21,652 nt of DNA, taken from JACKAN01 sp964502735. Lineage in GTDB: Bacteria; Bdellovibrionota; Bdellovibrionia; Bdellovibrionales; UBA1609. The position numbers and the translations under genes are program-made. Under the pieces are notes generated by a model that made no database searches, was not told where the DNA came from, and saw only the letters and a list, made by a program, of their open reading frames with translations. Below are positions 15,267 to 21,652 of the stretch, one piece after another. The stretch is from NCBI GenBank assembly GCA_964502735.1, contig CAZCYD010000051.1:1-21652 (forward strand), in the 5' to 3' direction. Position 1 is the stretch's first letter. Every line of letters starts with the position of its first letter.

Positions 15267-15938
15267 ATGATCGACTTGTCTCAAGAAGCCCTTCTCAATT
15301 TTTTTAGCCAGTTCGCCTATGACCCATTTACTGTGTACGCCGCTCTTATTGGGTTAATGTTTGCTAGTAGCCTGGGTCTCCCTGTTCCTGAAGAGGTCAC
15401 CTTAATCAGTGTTGGTTTGGTAGCCTATGTGGCTCGTAATCCTCACCTTTACCCCCCTCCCGAACTCGGAATGAGCCCTATTAACCCTATAACTTTGGCA
15501 ATAGTGGCTTTTATCGCCGTTTTTTTTAGTGATATTCTCATTTATTGCTTGGGTCGCTTTTTTGGTCGCAAAGCCTTGCGATTAAGATTTGTACGCAGAT
15601 TGGTCAACCCCAGAGTTTTGAAAAAAATTGAAAAATGGAATCACAAATATGGTGCCTTTGCCGCTGGAATTTTCAGATTTACCCCTGGCCTGCGCTTTCC
15701 TGGGCACCTTATGTGCGGAGTGCTCAGATTGAATTTTTTTAAATTTATATCGGTAGATGGATTAGCTGCACTTATCAGTGTGCCCTCACAAGTTCTACTC
15801 TTGGCCTTTTATGGTGAGGAAATTCTTTCGACTCTAAAACAAGTAAAGGTTTCCATTCTGGGGCTTTTGTTGCTTGGACTTATAGCTTATTTTGTTCGAC
15901 GTTATTTTAGAAATATTGATAGGGTTAATCTTACCTAA
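15267..15938 (+). CDS. DedA-family (VTT domain) membrane protein
   Basis: 223 residues with four to five membrane segments. DedA/VTT hallmarks are present: the re-entrant segment near MFASSLGLPVPEEVTLI (31-47), the gap GDxxxY-like FFSDILIYCLGRFFG (90-104), and FRFTPGLRFPGHLMCGVLRL (140-159), where the Arg and Pro-Gly are conserved. Family members move undecaprenyl phosphate or phosphatidylethanolamine across the membrane and affect envelope stress. Here it follows an aminolipid acyltransferase by 210 bp, so a role in lipid traffic is reasonable. ATG 15267 has agga directly against it, too close; a TTG at 15276 would be better spaced. Confidence 0.88.
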   Translation: MIDLSQEALLNFFSQFAYDPFTVYAALIGLMFASSLGLPVPEEVTLISVGLVAYVARNPHLYPPPELGMSPINPITLAIVAFIAVFFSDILIYCLGRFFGRKALRLRFVRRLVNPRVLKKIEKWNHKYGAFAAGIFRFTPGLRFPGHLMCGVLRLNFFKFISVDGLAALISVPSQVLLLAFYGEEILSTLKQVKVSILGLLLLGLIAYFVRRYFRNIDRVNLT

Positions 15939-15946
15939 TTTCATTT

Positions 15947-15968
15947 ACTCAAATCCGCGGATTTGAGT
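15947..15968. terminator. Perfect 22-bp CCGCGG palindrome between convergent genes
   Basis: A perfect palindrome with core ctcaaatccgcggatttgag fills most of the 31-bp gap between the convergent dedA and ATP-grasp genes. It is followed on the plus strand by tttta, so it fits a Rho-independent terminator for dedA and perhaps works both ways. The inner motif is the same as the outer end of the 9647 element, suggesting the palindrome is a solo end of that family or that both derive from a common terminator-like unit. Confidence 0.6.
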
Positions 15969-15969
15969 T

Positions 15970-16977
15970 TTAAAGTCCTAGCCTGATAATCTTATTAATA
16001 AGATTGGCGTACGAGATCTGAGCTTTACTTGCGCTCTTTGCAAAATCATCAGACTTTGAAATATCTGGGTTTGGATTTGCCTCTAACACATAAATTAGGC
16101 CCGATTTGTCTACTCTTAAATCAATTCTCGCATAACCATTCAACCCCAATGCTCTGTATGTTTTTTTTGCTACTTCTTGAATTTTCTTTTGTAATTCTTC
16201 ATCCACTACTGCCGGACCGGTTCTTATGCCTTTTCTTTTTCTGTATTCGTCATTATACTTTGCATTCTCACTATAAATTTCTTGATTAGGGCTTTCCACC
16301 TCATCAAAAAAAAGTTGCCACACGGGGAAAGTTTCCACTCTACGATTACCTATAACTCCAACATAAAATTCAGATCCCGCAATGAACTCCTCAACAATAG
16401 CATCTGTCTTGTAAGTGCTGTGCAAATACTGAACTCTTTCATAAACCTTCTCTTCCGAATGAACCTTTGAGGCTGTAGAGATTCCTAAAGAAGCCTCTTC
16501 ATTAAGACATTTCACAATCAAAGGATAATTCTTAAGTTTGAGTTTTGTAGACTGGCTTCGCTTATCAAAAACTTGAAACTTTGGAACTCTGATTTTATGG
16601 TACGATAGAATTTTTTTTGAAAGTCCTTTATCTCTAGACAACATTAGACCTCGAGGTCCACAGCCTGTATAGGAAACACCTAAAAGCTCCAAATATGAGA
16701 CTACATTCTGGTCATAGATAGCTTCGCCGTTAAATTCCTCTAAAAGATTAAAAATAATTTTTGGACGATGGGACTCAATAGCTGTTTTTATTATACCTAA
16801 ATCACTTTTAACACCCACCTCCACAACCTTATGTTTCATGGATTTTAAAGTCGTTACAACATCAACTTCAGCCTCCCAAGGCTCTCCAATATGCGAATCT
16901 TTGCCATCAGTCCCCTGATCAGCTTTATCTAACAAAGAGGGCATAAGATCTTGGTGCATCAACACTAAAATTTTCAC
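15970..16977 (-). CDS. ATP-grasp ligase, D-alanine-D-alanine ligase-like
   Basis: 335 residues from GTG 16977 (weak ribosome binding site). The Ddl-type layout is visible: IFNLLEEFNGE (75-85) in place of the FPxxHGxxGE loop, LLGVSYTGCGP (98-108), the ATP-binding IVKCLNEEASLGIS (154-167), VEEFIAGSEFYVGVIG (195-210), and metal-binding ARIDLRVD...YVLEANPNP (283-304) with Glu299 and Asn301. True Ddl has HGxxGEDG and a serine for the amino substrate; these are changed here, and there are no mur genes nearby. It may join other amino or peptide substrates, as many Ddl-like paralogs do. It is separated from dedA only by the terminator palindrome. Confidence 0.82.
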   Translation of the reverse strand: MKILVLMHQDLMPSLLDKADQGTDGKDSHIGEPWEAEVDVVTTLKSMKHKVVEVGVKSDLGIIKTAIESHRPKIIFNLLEEFNGEAIYDQNVVSYLELLGVSYTGCGPRGLMLSRDKGLSKKILSYHKIRVPKFQVFDKRSQSTKLKLKNYPLIVKCLNEEASLGISTASKVHSEEKVYERVQYLHSTYKTDAIVEEFIAGSEFYVGVIGNRRVETFPVWQLFFDEVESPNQEIYSENAKYNDEYRKRKGIRTGPAVVDEELQKKIQEVAKKTYRALGLNGYARIDLRVDKSGLIYVLEANPNPDISKSDDFAKSASKAQISYANLINKIIRLGL

Positions 16978-17107
16978 GATTTAATTATTTCATTGAACAA
17001 CAAAAATGTCCAATTCCCATAATGTTCAATTTTCATCAACACTAGACTATAGCATGGCACAAGGAACTGGTCTGTTTTCTCAAACTGTTCTATTGTAGCC
17101 TATCTGT

Positions 17108-17557
17108 ATGAAGCAAGACAAACACCCAAGAAAATTATCTAATTTTATAATTAACCCCATCTTTCAGAGTCGTATGGCTCTTAGGTTTATCTTTGCTTAT
17201 TTAATTGTTTCTGGAGGACTTCAGATTTATTTTATCTATCAAATTAACTCTTATGTTAAAAACTTTACCAAAATTTTTCCAGTTTCCACGGATCAACACC
17301 TAGTACTTCACGACATCGTAACAAATGTTATTTTCGCAATGGGCACCATCACGATCCTTGGGGCCTTAACAATATTTGGGATCTCAATTGTTTATTCACA
17401 TAAAATTGCAGGCCCCATATACGTTATAAAACAAAATATTCAAAAGATGATACAAGGAGACTTAAGTGTTCGCTCACATTTTAGAGAGGGCGACGAATTT
17501 AATGAAATCGCCCACGAACTTGGCATACTGGCAGATAAACTCAAAAGTAAAAACTAG
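17108..17557 (+). CDS. HAMP-domain membrane protein without an output domain
   Basis: 149 residues with two membrane helices (about 24-46 and 70-97), a short periplasmic loop of about 22 residues, and a HAMP domain at 98-149 (HKIAGPIYVIKQNIQKM, then GDLSVRSHFREGDEFNEIAHEL with the conserved DE before the second helix). There is no kinase, cyclase or chemoreceptor module after it, so it cannot signal alone. It may pair with another protein or act as a structural adaptor. No Shine-Dalgarno is clear before ATG 17108. It is convergent with the FecR-domain gene with a 4-bp gap. Confidence 0.8.
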   Translation: MKQDKHPRKLSNFIINPIFQSRMALRFIFAYLIVSGGLQIYFIYQINSYVKNFTKIFPVSTDQHLVLHDIVTNVIFAMGTITILGALTIFGISIVYSHKIAGPIYVIKQNIQKMIQGDLSVRSHFREGDEFNEIAHELGILADKLKSKN

Positions 17558-17561
17558 CTTT

Positions 17562-18563
17562 TTAATTAAAAAAGTTTTTGTAGACTTCTTCGTCGCTGTA
17601 TTTTAATTCTTCTTTTCTTAACTTCTTAGATTTTTCTTCCGCTGGTGCCTTTTTATATAAATCAAAAATCACTTCTGAATTAATTCGTTCAACATCTAAG
17701 CCCTTCATCTTTGCAATTTTTTCTGCCATAAAAGAGGACTCTATTTTAATGTCCTCCAATGTGGATTTCTGAGCCTGTTTCTCTAAGTTTTCGATTTCTA
17801 ACAAAACCGATTTGTCTATTTTCTCTCCCTTAAGTGCCTCTGCCACATTCACCTTGCTCGACTCTTGGATATCTAACAAATTCTGACGACTAGCCTCTAC
17901 AAGTCTGGGAGTTACATCAGCAGTTTTTGCTGTTAACTCTGTCTTGTCTTTGCCAGAAACCTGAGCCGACATTCCCGACTCTACGATCATTTCTTTATCT
18001 AAACCTTGTGCTTTTTCTATAGCTACCTTTCCTCTTAATACTGTAAGTTGAACCCTTTCTGGTGCCGCTGATATAAAGAAATCAGTTCCTCTAACTCCAG
18101 CCACGGCTCCTCGGGTTTGGATTTTTAAATTATTTCGAGGGCCAGTTTTACTCACAATTCCTCTCATTTTTCCATAAAAAATATTAAGTAAGGGGCCCTT
18201 TGATTTTTTTTCTTGTGAGGAGAAGGCCTCCTCACTCAGTGAGTATGTAGTTCCAGCTCCCACTATAAATTGATCACCGTTAGAAAAATTTAATTTAGCT
18301 GTTCCATTAGGGCCAACCTTAATGGCTTCTCCTAGTTTAATTTTTCGACCAATTCTTGCTTCTTTTATTTTATAATATTTTTGATTAAAAAGAACTTGCC
18401 CAGCCCCAGGATGGACCTTTTCTCTCGGTTGAGTTAAAAACTGAACATCCCCCTTTTTAAATACCAGTGTAGCGGAGTGACTATTTAAATCACTGGTTAA
18501 TTCACTGGCATAAACACCACTCACTAAAAAGAGAACAAAAAATAGACTAAAAGTAGAGTTCAT
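17562..18563 (-). CDS. Secreted FecR-domain protein
   Basis: 333 residues, ATG 18563 with aaggag eight bases upstream. Signal peptide 1-20 (SLFFVLFLVSGVYAS) with likely cleavage after Ala19 or Ser20. A FecR domain covers about 75-185: GEAIKVGPNGTAKLNFSNGD, then the signature IQTRGAVAGVRGTDFFI (148-164) and VLRGKVAI. The rest (about 215-333) is charged, lysine/glutamate-rich and likely helical. In this kind of protein the FecR domain is not tied to a sigma factor but is found in secreted or peptidoglycan-linked proteins. No sigma factor or TonB receptor is nearby, so it is not a classical FecR anti-sigma. Confidence 0.85.
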   Translation of the reverse strand: MNSTFSLFFVLFLVSGVYASELTSDLNSHSATLVFKKGDVQFLTQPREKVHPGAGQVLFNQKYYKIKEARIGRKIKLGEAIKVGPNGTAKLNFSNGDQFIVGAGTTYSLSEEAFSSQEKKSKGPLLNIFYGKMRGIVSKTGPRNNLKIQTRGAVAGVRGTDFFISAAPERVQLTVLRGKVAIEKAQGLDKEMIVESGMSAQVSGKDKTELTAKTADVTPRLVEASRQNLLDIQESSKVNVAEALKGEKIDKSVLLEIENLEKQAQKSTLEDIKIESSFMAEKIAKMKGLDVERINSEVIFDLYKKAPAEEKSKKLRKEELKYSDEEVYKNFFN

Positions 18564-18679
18564 GACTTTACTCCTTGTTAAAAAGTTTGAATTTCAGGCC
18601 TTGTAATATTTATTTTCAATATTATCCTGAATGTATTCAACCCTTTTGAACAAAGTCTAGACTAGGAGTACAACTCGTG

Positions 18680-19423
18680 ATGAATAAGTTCGGATCATTC
18701 ATTTTTATTTCCTTAGCGTTTTTAGCCACTTCAAACTCTCAAGAAACCGACGACTACTTAAAAAACCTAGAATATCCAGAGTTGGTTGTTACACCACTAG
18801 CCTCACAGCGTCTGCAAGACGAAGCCCGAAATGAATCTAAAACTAAGTGGACAAGCCTGGCATCGATACAAGTTTCTGGTCTGCTCACCTTTTTGGCCGG
18901 CAAACAAGCCGATGGGGACTATGATACAAAACTCAACAGTCCCAACTCGATTGCTAAAAATAAAGAGCGTGTCGATAATGCCAGTCAGTTAGCGCAAACT
19001 ATTGGAGCGGCCTGGTTTGTTGGCGCATCAATTCTAAGCCTTACCTACTCGCCTTACTCTGCAGGCCTTGATTCTATAAAAAACCTGCCTAAAAAATCAA
19101 AACAACAAAAATTAGCACGCGAAAGAATGGCAGAAGAAAAGCTGAATACAGCCGGGGATTTAGCTAAAAAATTAAAATATCTCTCAGCACTCACTAATGT
19201 ATTAGCTAATGGCTATTTACTTGCTGAAACCCAAGAGGACTCTCAAATCACCGCTGGAGTGGCTCTAATTGGTGCCCTTGCTCCCTTTATTTTTCCGAGC
19301 CACTGGGAAACCGTGTCTGATTTACACAAAGGTTATAAGAAAAAGATTTATGGACCTGTCAGTAACATAACTCCCACTAGTCGAGGTTATGTGCCTACCT
19401 TAGGGCTGGCTATGACCTTTTGA
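18680..19423 (+). CDS. Exported hypothetical protein with membrane segments
   Basis: 247 residues from ATG 18680; a GTG at 18677 is equally close to the good site aggag (18664-18668). A signal peptide is likely (FGSFIFISLAFLATSNS, 4-20, before QETDDY). The mature part has three or four moderately hydrophobic stretches (about 61-75, 104-124, 165-182, 193-208), separated by lysine-rich loops such as LPKKSKQQKLARERMAEEK. It ends in GLAMTF, with the terminal phenylalanine typical of outer-membrane proteins. No family is recognised. Its 3' end overlaps the convergent lipoprotein gene by 24 bp. Confidence 0.7.
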   Translation: MNKFGSFIFISLAFLATSNSQETDDYLKNLEYPELVVTPLASQRLQDEARNESKTKWTSLASIQVSGLLTFLAGKQADGDYDTKLNSPNSIAKNKERVDNASQLAQTIGAAWFVGASILSLTYSPYSAGLDSIKNLPKKSKQQKLARERMAEEKLNTAGDLAKKLKYLSALTNVLANGYLLAETQEDSQITAGVALIGALAPFIFPSHWETVSDLHKGYKKKIYGPVSNITPTSRGYVPTLGLAMTF

Positions 19424-20284
19424 GGCCGGCATTCGGTCCTTATGTTGAGATTCTTGGGCCACCTTAATCATTTGACGTGCAAAACTAAGAGCCGCCTTAG
19501 CATCATAATCCAACCCCTTACCAGCAAGACCAAATTCATAAGCCAATCTAAAGTTTTCGCTCGCTAGCGGGCCTGACATGACGACCTCTTGGGACAAGGC
19601 TAAAGCTTCAGCTGTGTTCAACTTTAATGAACTCTTTTCTTTAATAAAATAAAAGATTTCTTTAAATTCTTTAAAGGCCGACTGACTGTATCTCTCGGTT
19701 TTTTTAATAGTAGAACTAGCCAATTTGGCACAAGTCGTTAAGTCGGCATTGACGGCCGGATCGTTTAAGCAAAAATGAGTGAACTTACTAAAGTCCTCCA
19801 CGGCTTGTTTTGGTTTTCCAGCAAACTCTAGAGACAAGCTTTTTGCGATTTCAAACGAAGAGTGAATATCTAGATTCAACTTGTCTTCAAGATAGGCCTG
19901 CAAAAATATATCTGTAAAAGCCTTCGCATATTCATCGGTCCTATTTGCTAGTGCCACGCCGGTTCTCACTGCTGACCTGCCACCAAGACCCACCTTTATT
20001 AAAATATTATACACACTAATAAATCGAGCAGCAGCACCTTTGCATCCACGAGAAACATTATGTGAGATCTGGTGAACTTCCTCTCTCCCTAAGCCGTAGG
20101 CTGCCTTGTTTGAGTCTAAAAAATGAAAAGTCGCAGCATACTCCCTTGAGGCTGGACAAGCCAACTCTGTAACAGGCTCCCGCAACTTACTTGACTCTGA
20201 TGGCCGCAAAGAAGAGCACCCTATTGTGAAAAATACAGTCGCAAATAAACCCAATCCGACAACACTATTTATTAAACTTCCCAT
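19400..20284 (-). CDS. Putative lipoprotein of unknown function
   Basis: 294 residues from ATG 20284, with no strong ribosome binding site. The N-terminus is a lipoprotein signal: hydrophobic INSVVGLGLFATVFFTIGC with Cys23 in a TIGC lipobox, followed by SSLRPSESS. The mature part is mainly helical with several short repeating helical units (for example FEIAKSLSLEFAGKPKQAVEDF, split here in the middle of a likely Sel1/TPR-like pattern). I cannot assign a family. Four further cysteines could pair in the periplasm. The C-terminal 8 codons overlap the convergent gene's 3' end. Confidence 0.7.
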   Translation of the reverse strand: MGSLINSVVGLGLFATVFFTIGCSSLRPSESSKLREPVTELACPASREYAATFHFLDSNKAAYGLGREEVHQISHNVSRGCKGAAARFISVYNILIKVGLGGRSAVRTGVALANRTDEYAKAFTDIFLQAYLEDKLNLDIHSSFEIAKSLSLEFAGKPKQAVEDFSKFTHFCLNDPAVNADLTTCAKLASSTIKKTERYSQSAFKEFKEIFYFIKEKSSLKLNTAEALALSQEVVMSGPLASENFRLAYEFGLAGKGLDYDAKAALSFARQMIKVAQESQHKDRMPASKGHSQP

Positions 20285-20401
20285 AGAATCTTATCGACAA
20301 ATTTCCCTCAAACATAAATAAACAGGTAGGTCTAAAGAACATCTGAGTCATTTATTTATGAATCAATATACACTGTCGATGTCAAATGAACTCGTGAGCC
20401 T

Positions 20402-20529
20402 TAGGTTCCTTCAGGGTTTTAGATATTTTAGGGCGCTCAGTAGACCGGTAACTAAGACTAAAGCTTAGTTATGCTGAGCAATTTTAAAGGTGGGTCGATG
20501 GGATAAACTTGACACCCTGAAGGAACCTA
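20402..20529. repeat. 128-bp element with 16-bp terminal inverted repeats and nested hairpin
   Basis: taggttccttcagggt (20402-20417) is a perfect inverted match of accctgaaggaaccta (20514-20529). Inside, gctcag (20435-20440) pairs with ctgagc (20474-20479), and within that taactaag (20449-20456) pairs with cttagtta (20464-20471). The result is a two-level stem-loop. It has no coding frame. It fits a small non-autonomous transposable element (MITE) or a structured RNA gene. No target-site duplication is evident, and it is unrelated to the 9647 family. Confidence 0.7.
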
Positions 20530-20564
20530 TCACTTTTCGAACTTTATACATGGCAAATCGCCTC

Positions 20565-20600
20565 ACTACTAACTTTACTACTAACCTTACTACGACTTCA
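20565..20600 (+). repeat. 12-bp tandem repeat, three units
   Basis: Units actactaacttt (20565-20576), actactaacctt (20577-20588) and actacgacttca (20589-20600). The first two differ at one base; the third is diverged. They lie just after the inverted-repeat element, in non-coding DNA. Confidence 0.6.
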
Positions 20601-20825
20601 TCCACTCAAACCTTCCTAATTGAAGACTTAAACTTAATACTTTCATAACCTTAATTATCAATAAATAAAACTTAGACTTTTTCATTTAATCCATAAGTTA
20701 AATTTATGGGTTGGGCCAATTTTTGTCATCTTGTTGAAAAGTATTCAAACTGAAAGCCTTTGATTTCGAGTATTTAGTGGCACTTCTTTTGTATAGATAA
20801 AATAAGAACTTATGGGAGTCAGTGT

Positions 20826-21512
20826 ATGAAAATAAGAATTTATTTAAAAGAAATGAAGACCTTGAGCTTAACTTTGGTTGCTATATTGTTTGCAGTTAAT
20901 TCTGTGTTACCCAAGTCCCTAGCTTCAACAAAGGCAATAAATGAAGACCTCTCACAACTTGAACTTGAACAAGAAATTGAAGATCAGGAGCTATTTGACG
21001 AGTACGCTATGGTCAATGCTGAAAAAAGCCTGGATTCAAATCTGAAAGCGGAATCCAAAGCTCTACAAAAAAAGATAGTTAAAATTAATCAAGAGAAATC
21101 TCAAGCTACAAAAAAGCACCAAAATCTATCAAAAAGAAGACAATCCTCAGAAAAAATAAGAAATAAAGTTCTAGCAGAAGCCAATCGTCTTGAAGCTGAA
21201 AAAAATAAACAGCAAGAAAAAACAAACACACTAGAAAGAAAAGTCATTCAGCTAGAACAGGATGCTATATCTGCTCGTGACAGAAAGAACGCTTTAAATG
21301 CTGAAATCAGAACGCTTAAGAATAAAGAACAAGCATTGAAAAAAAGAAAGAAAGCAGCTGAAAAAATAATTGAAAATCACGACAAGGCGATTAAAAACCT
21401 GAAAGCACAAAAAAATCAACTGTCTAATCAAGTTGCTAAAACTGAACTCCAAGTTCAAAAACTAGAAAAAATGGCTATAGCCAAGAGAACTGAAGTTAGC
21501 AAACTAAAATGA
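20826..21512 (+). CDS. Secreted coiled-coil protein
   Basis: 228 residues from ATG 20826 with gggag seven bases upstream; an internal ATG ten codons on would give a cleaner signal peptide. The N-terminus is a signal sequence (KTLSLTLVAILFAVNSVLP, 11-29) with likely cleavage after SLA. From about 60 to the end the protein is one long, lysine/glutamate/glutamine-rich coiled coil, with heptad-like patterns such as LEAEKNKQQEKTNTLERKVI and NAEIRTLKNKEQALKKRKKA. Such proteins often act as periplasmic spacers or in cell-wall handling, but nothing here assigns a role. The direct repeat tgagaactta/tgagagctta overlaps and follows its stop. Confidence 0.75.
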   Translation: MKIRIYLKEMKTLSLTLVAILFAVNSVLPKSLASTKAINEDLSQLELEQEIEDQELFDEYAMVNAEKSLDSNLKAESKALQKKIVKINQEKSQATKKHQNLSKRRQSSEKIRNKVLAEANRLEAEKNKQQEKTNTLERKVIQLEQDAISARDRKNALNAEIRTLKNKEQALKKRKKAAEKIIENHDKAIKNLKAQKNQLSNQVAKTELQVQKLEKMAIAKRTEVSKLK

Positions 21513-21652
21513 GAACTTAAAAATGAGAGCTTAAGATAAAAAATTAGATAAAAACTTTCTTAAATAAAATTTTTTAAGATAAGAAGTTTATTTAGATTGT
21601 AAAAGTCACGACTTGATCTGACACTTCACGATGTGGAAAAGTGGAGAAACCT

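Larger units (their letters stand above)
20285..20825. other. 541-bp divergent intergenic region with repeats and hairpins
   Basis: Between the lipoprotein gene (minus) and the coiled-coil gene (plus). It contains a 10-bp inverted repeat (cataaataaa 20313-20322, tttatttatg 20351-20360), the 128-bp inverted-repeat element (20402-20529) and a short tandem repeat (20565-20600). A 32-codon frame at 20550-20648 reads threonine/asparagine repeats but has no ribosome binding site. The last 120 bp are AT-rich promoter-like DNA before a good Shine-Dalgarno (gggag, 20814-20818). Confidence 0.65.

Noticed and set aside
17558..17574. A/T inverted repeat between the HAMP and FecR genes as a terminator
   Set aside because: Almost entirely A-T pairs, so the hairpin would be weak; the symmetry may just reflect composition.
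17562..18563. Classical FecR anti-sigma factor
   Set aside because: It has a cleaved signal peptide and no sigma factor or TonB-dependent receptor neighbour; the FecR domain here is of the secreted-protein kind.
20550..20648. 32-codon frame with Thr/Asn repeats
   Set aside because: The repeats come from a 12-bp tandem repeat; no ribosome binding site, so probably not translated.
21597..21652. Possible right end of the IS3 element or start of another gene at the window edge
   Set aside because: It does not match the left end at position 2, and only eight codons follow the ATG near 21630; nothing can be supported.

Overview
The window looks like an AT-rich (roughly 37-38% GC by eye) chromosomal segment of a Gram-negative bacterium. 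The mix of genes suggests a Bdellovibrionota- or deltaproteobacterium-like organism: secreted coiled-coil proteins, a FecR-domain periplasmic protein, lipoproteins, a HAMP-only membrane protein and a fused PlsC/GNAT acyltransferase. This placement is inference from style and content; no rRNA or other marker is present.

Layout. (1) 1-1470 is accessory DNA: the left end and decayed orfA of an IS3-family element, a two-gene toxin-antitoxin-like pair (small basic protein, then an Xre regulator), and a gene-free stretch with three imperfect 19-bp direct repeats that may be another transposon end. (2) 1898-3562 holds an AraC-type regulator divergent from an E2-type acyltransferase-fold protein that has lost both catalytic residues of its DHRxxxDG signature. 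(3) 3776-9481 is a sulfation locus in two convergent operons. DUF2061-cysD-cysNC (+) makes PAPS; cysQ-sulfotransferase-six-TM membrane protein (-) uses PAPS and removes the PAP by-product. No sulfite-forming reductase is present, so the locus looks dedicated to sulfating a cell-surface or lipid molecule rather than to cysteine synthesis. (4) 9994-12822 holds a secreted orphan protein, a second AraC-type regulator of the same architecture as the first, and an RmlB-like sugar-nucleotide dehydratase/epimerase. (5) 13059-15938 is a lipid pair: a fused lysophospholipid acyltransferase plus OlsB-like N-acyltransferase (aminolipid synthase candidate), then a DedA membrane protein. (6) 15970-21512 is envelope-type content: a Ddl-like ATP-grasp ligase, a HAMP protein, a FecR-domain protein, a secreted or membrane hypothetical, a lipoprotein and a secreted coiled-coil protein.

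Non-coding structure is the second theme. A 166-bp element at 9647-9812 has perfect 40-bp terminal inverted repeats. A diverged, one-armed copy lies at 15060-15189, its core in the opposite orientation. The terminal motif of this family (cccaa-r-tccgcgga) recurs as free-standing palindromes between convergent genes at 6912-6935 and 15947-15968. A different 128-bp element with 16-bp inverted ends and a nested hairpin lies at 20402-20529. These are probably non-autonomous repeats, and some may serve as terminators.

The best candidates for new biology are the compact sulfation module (DUF2061 and the six-TM protein have no assigned job), the CCGCGG-cored repeat family, the toxin-antitoxin-like pair, and the catalytically degenerate E2-like protein. 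No CRISPR array, tRNA, rRNA or phage genes were seen.
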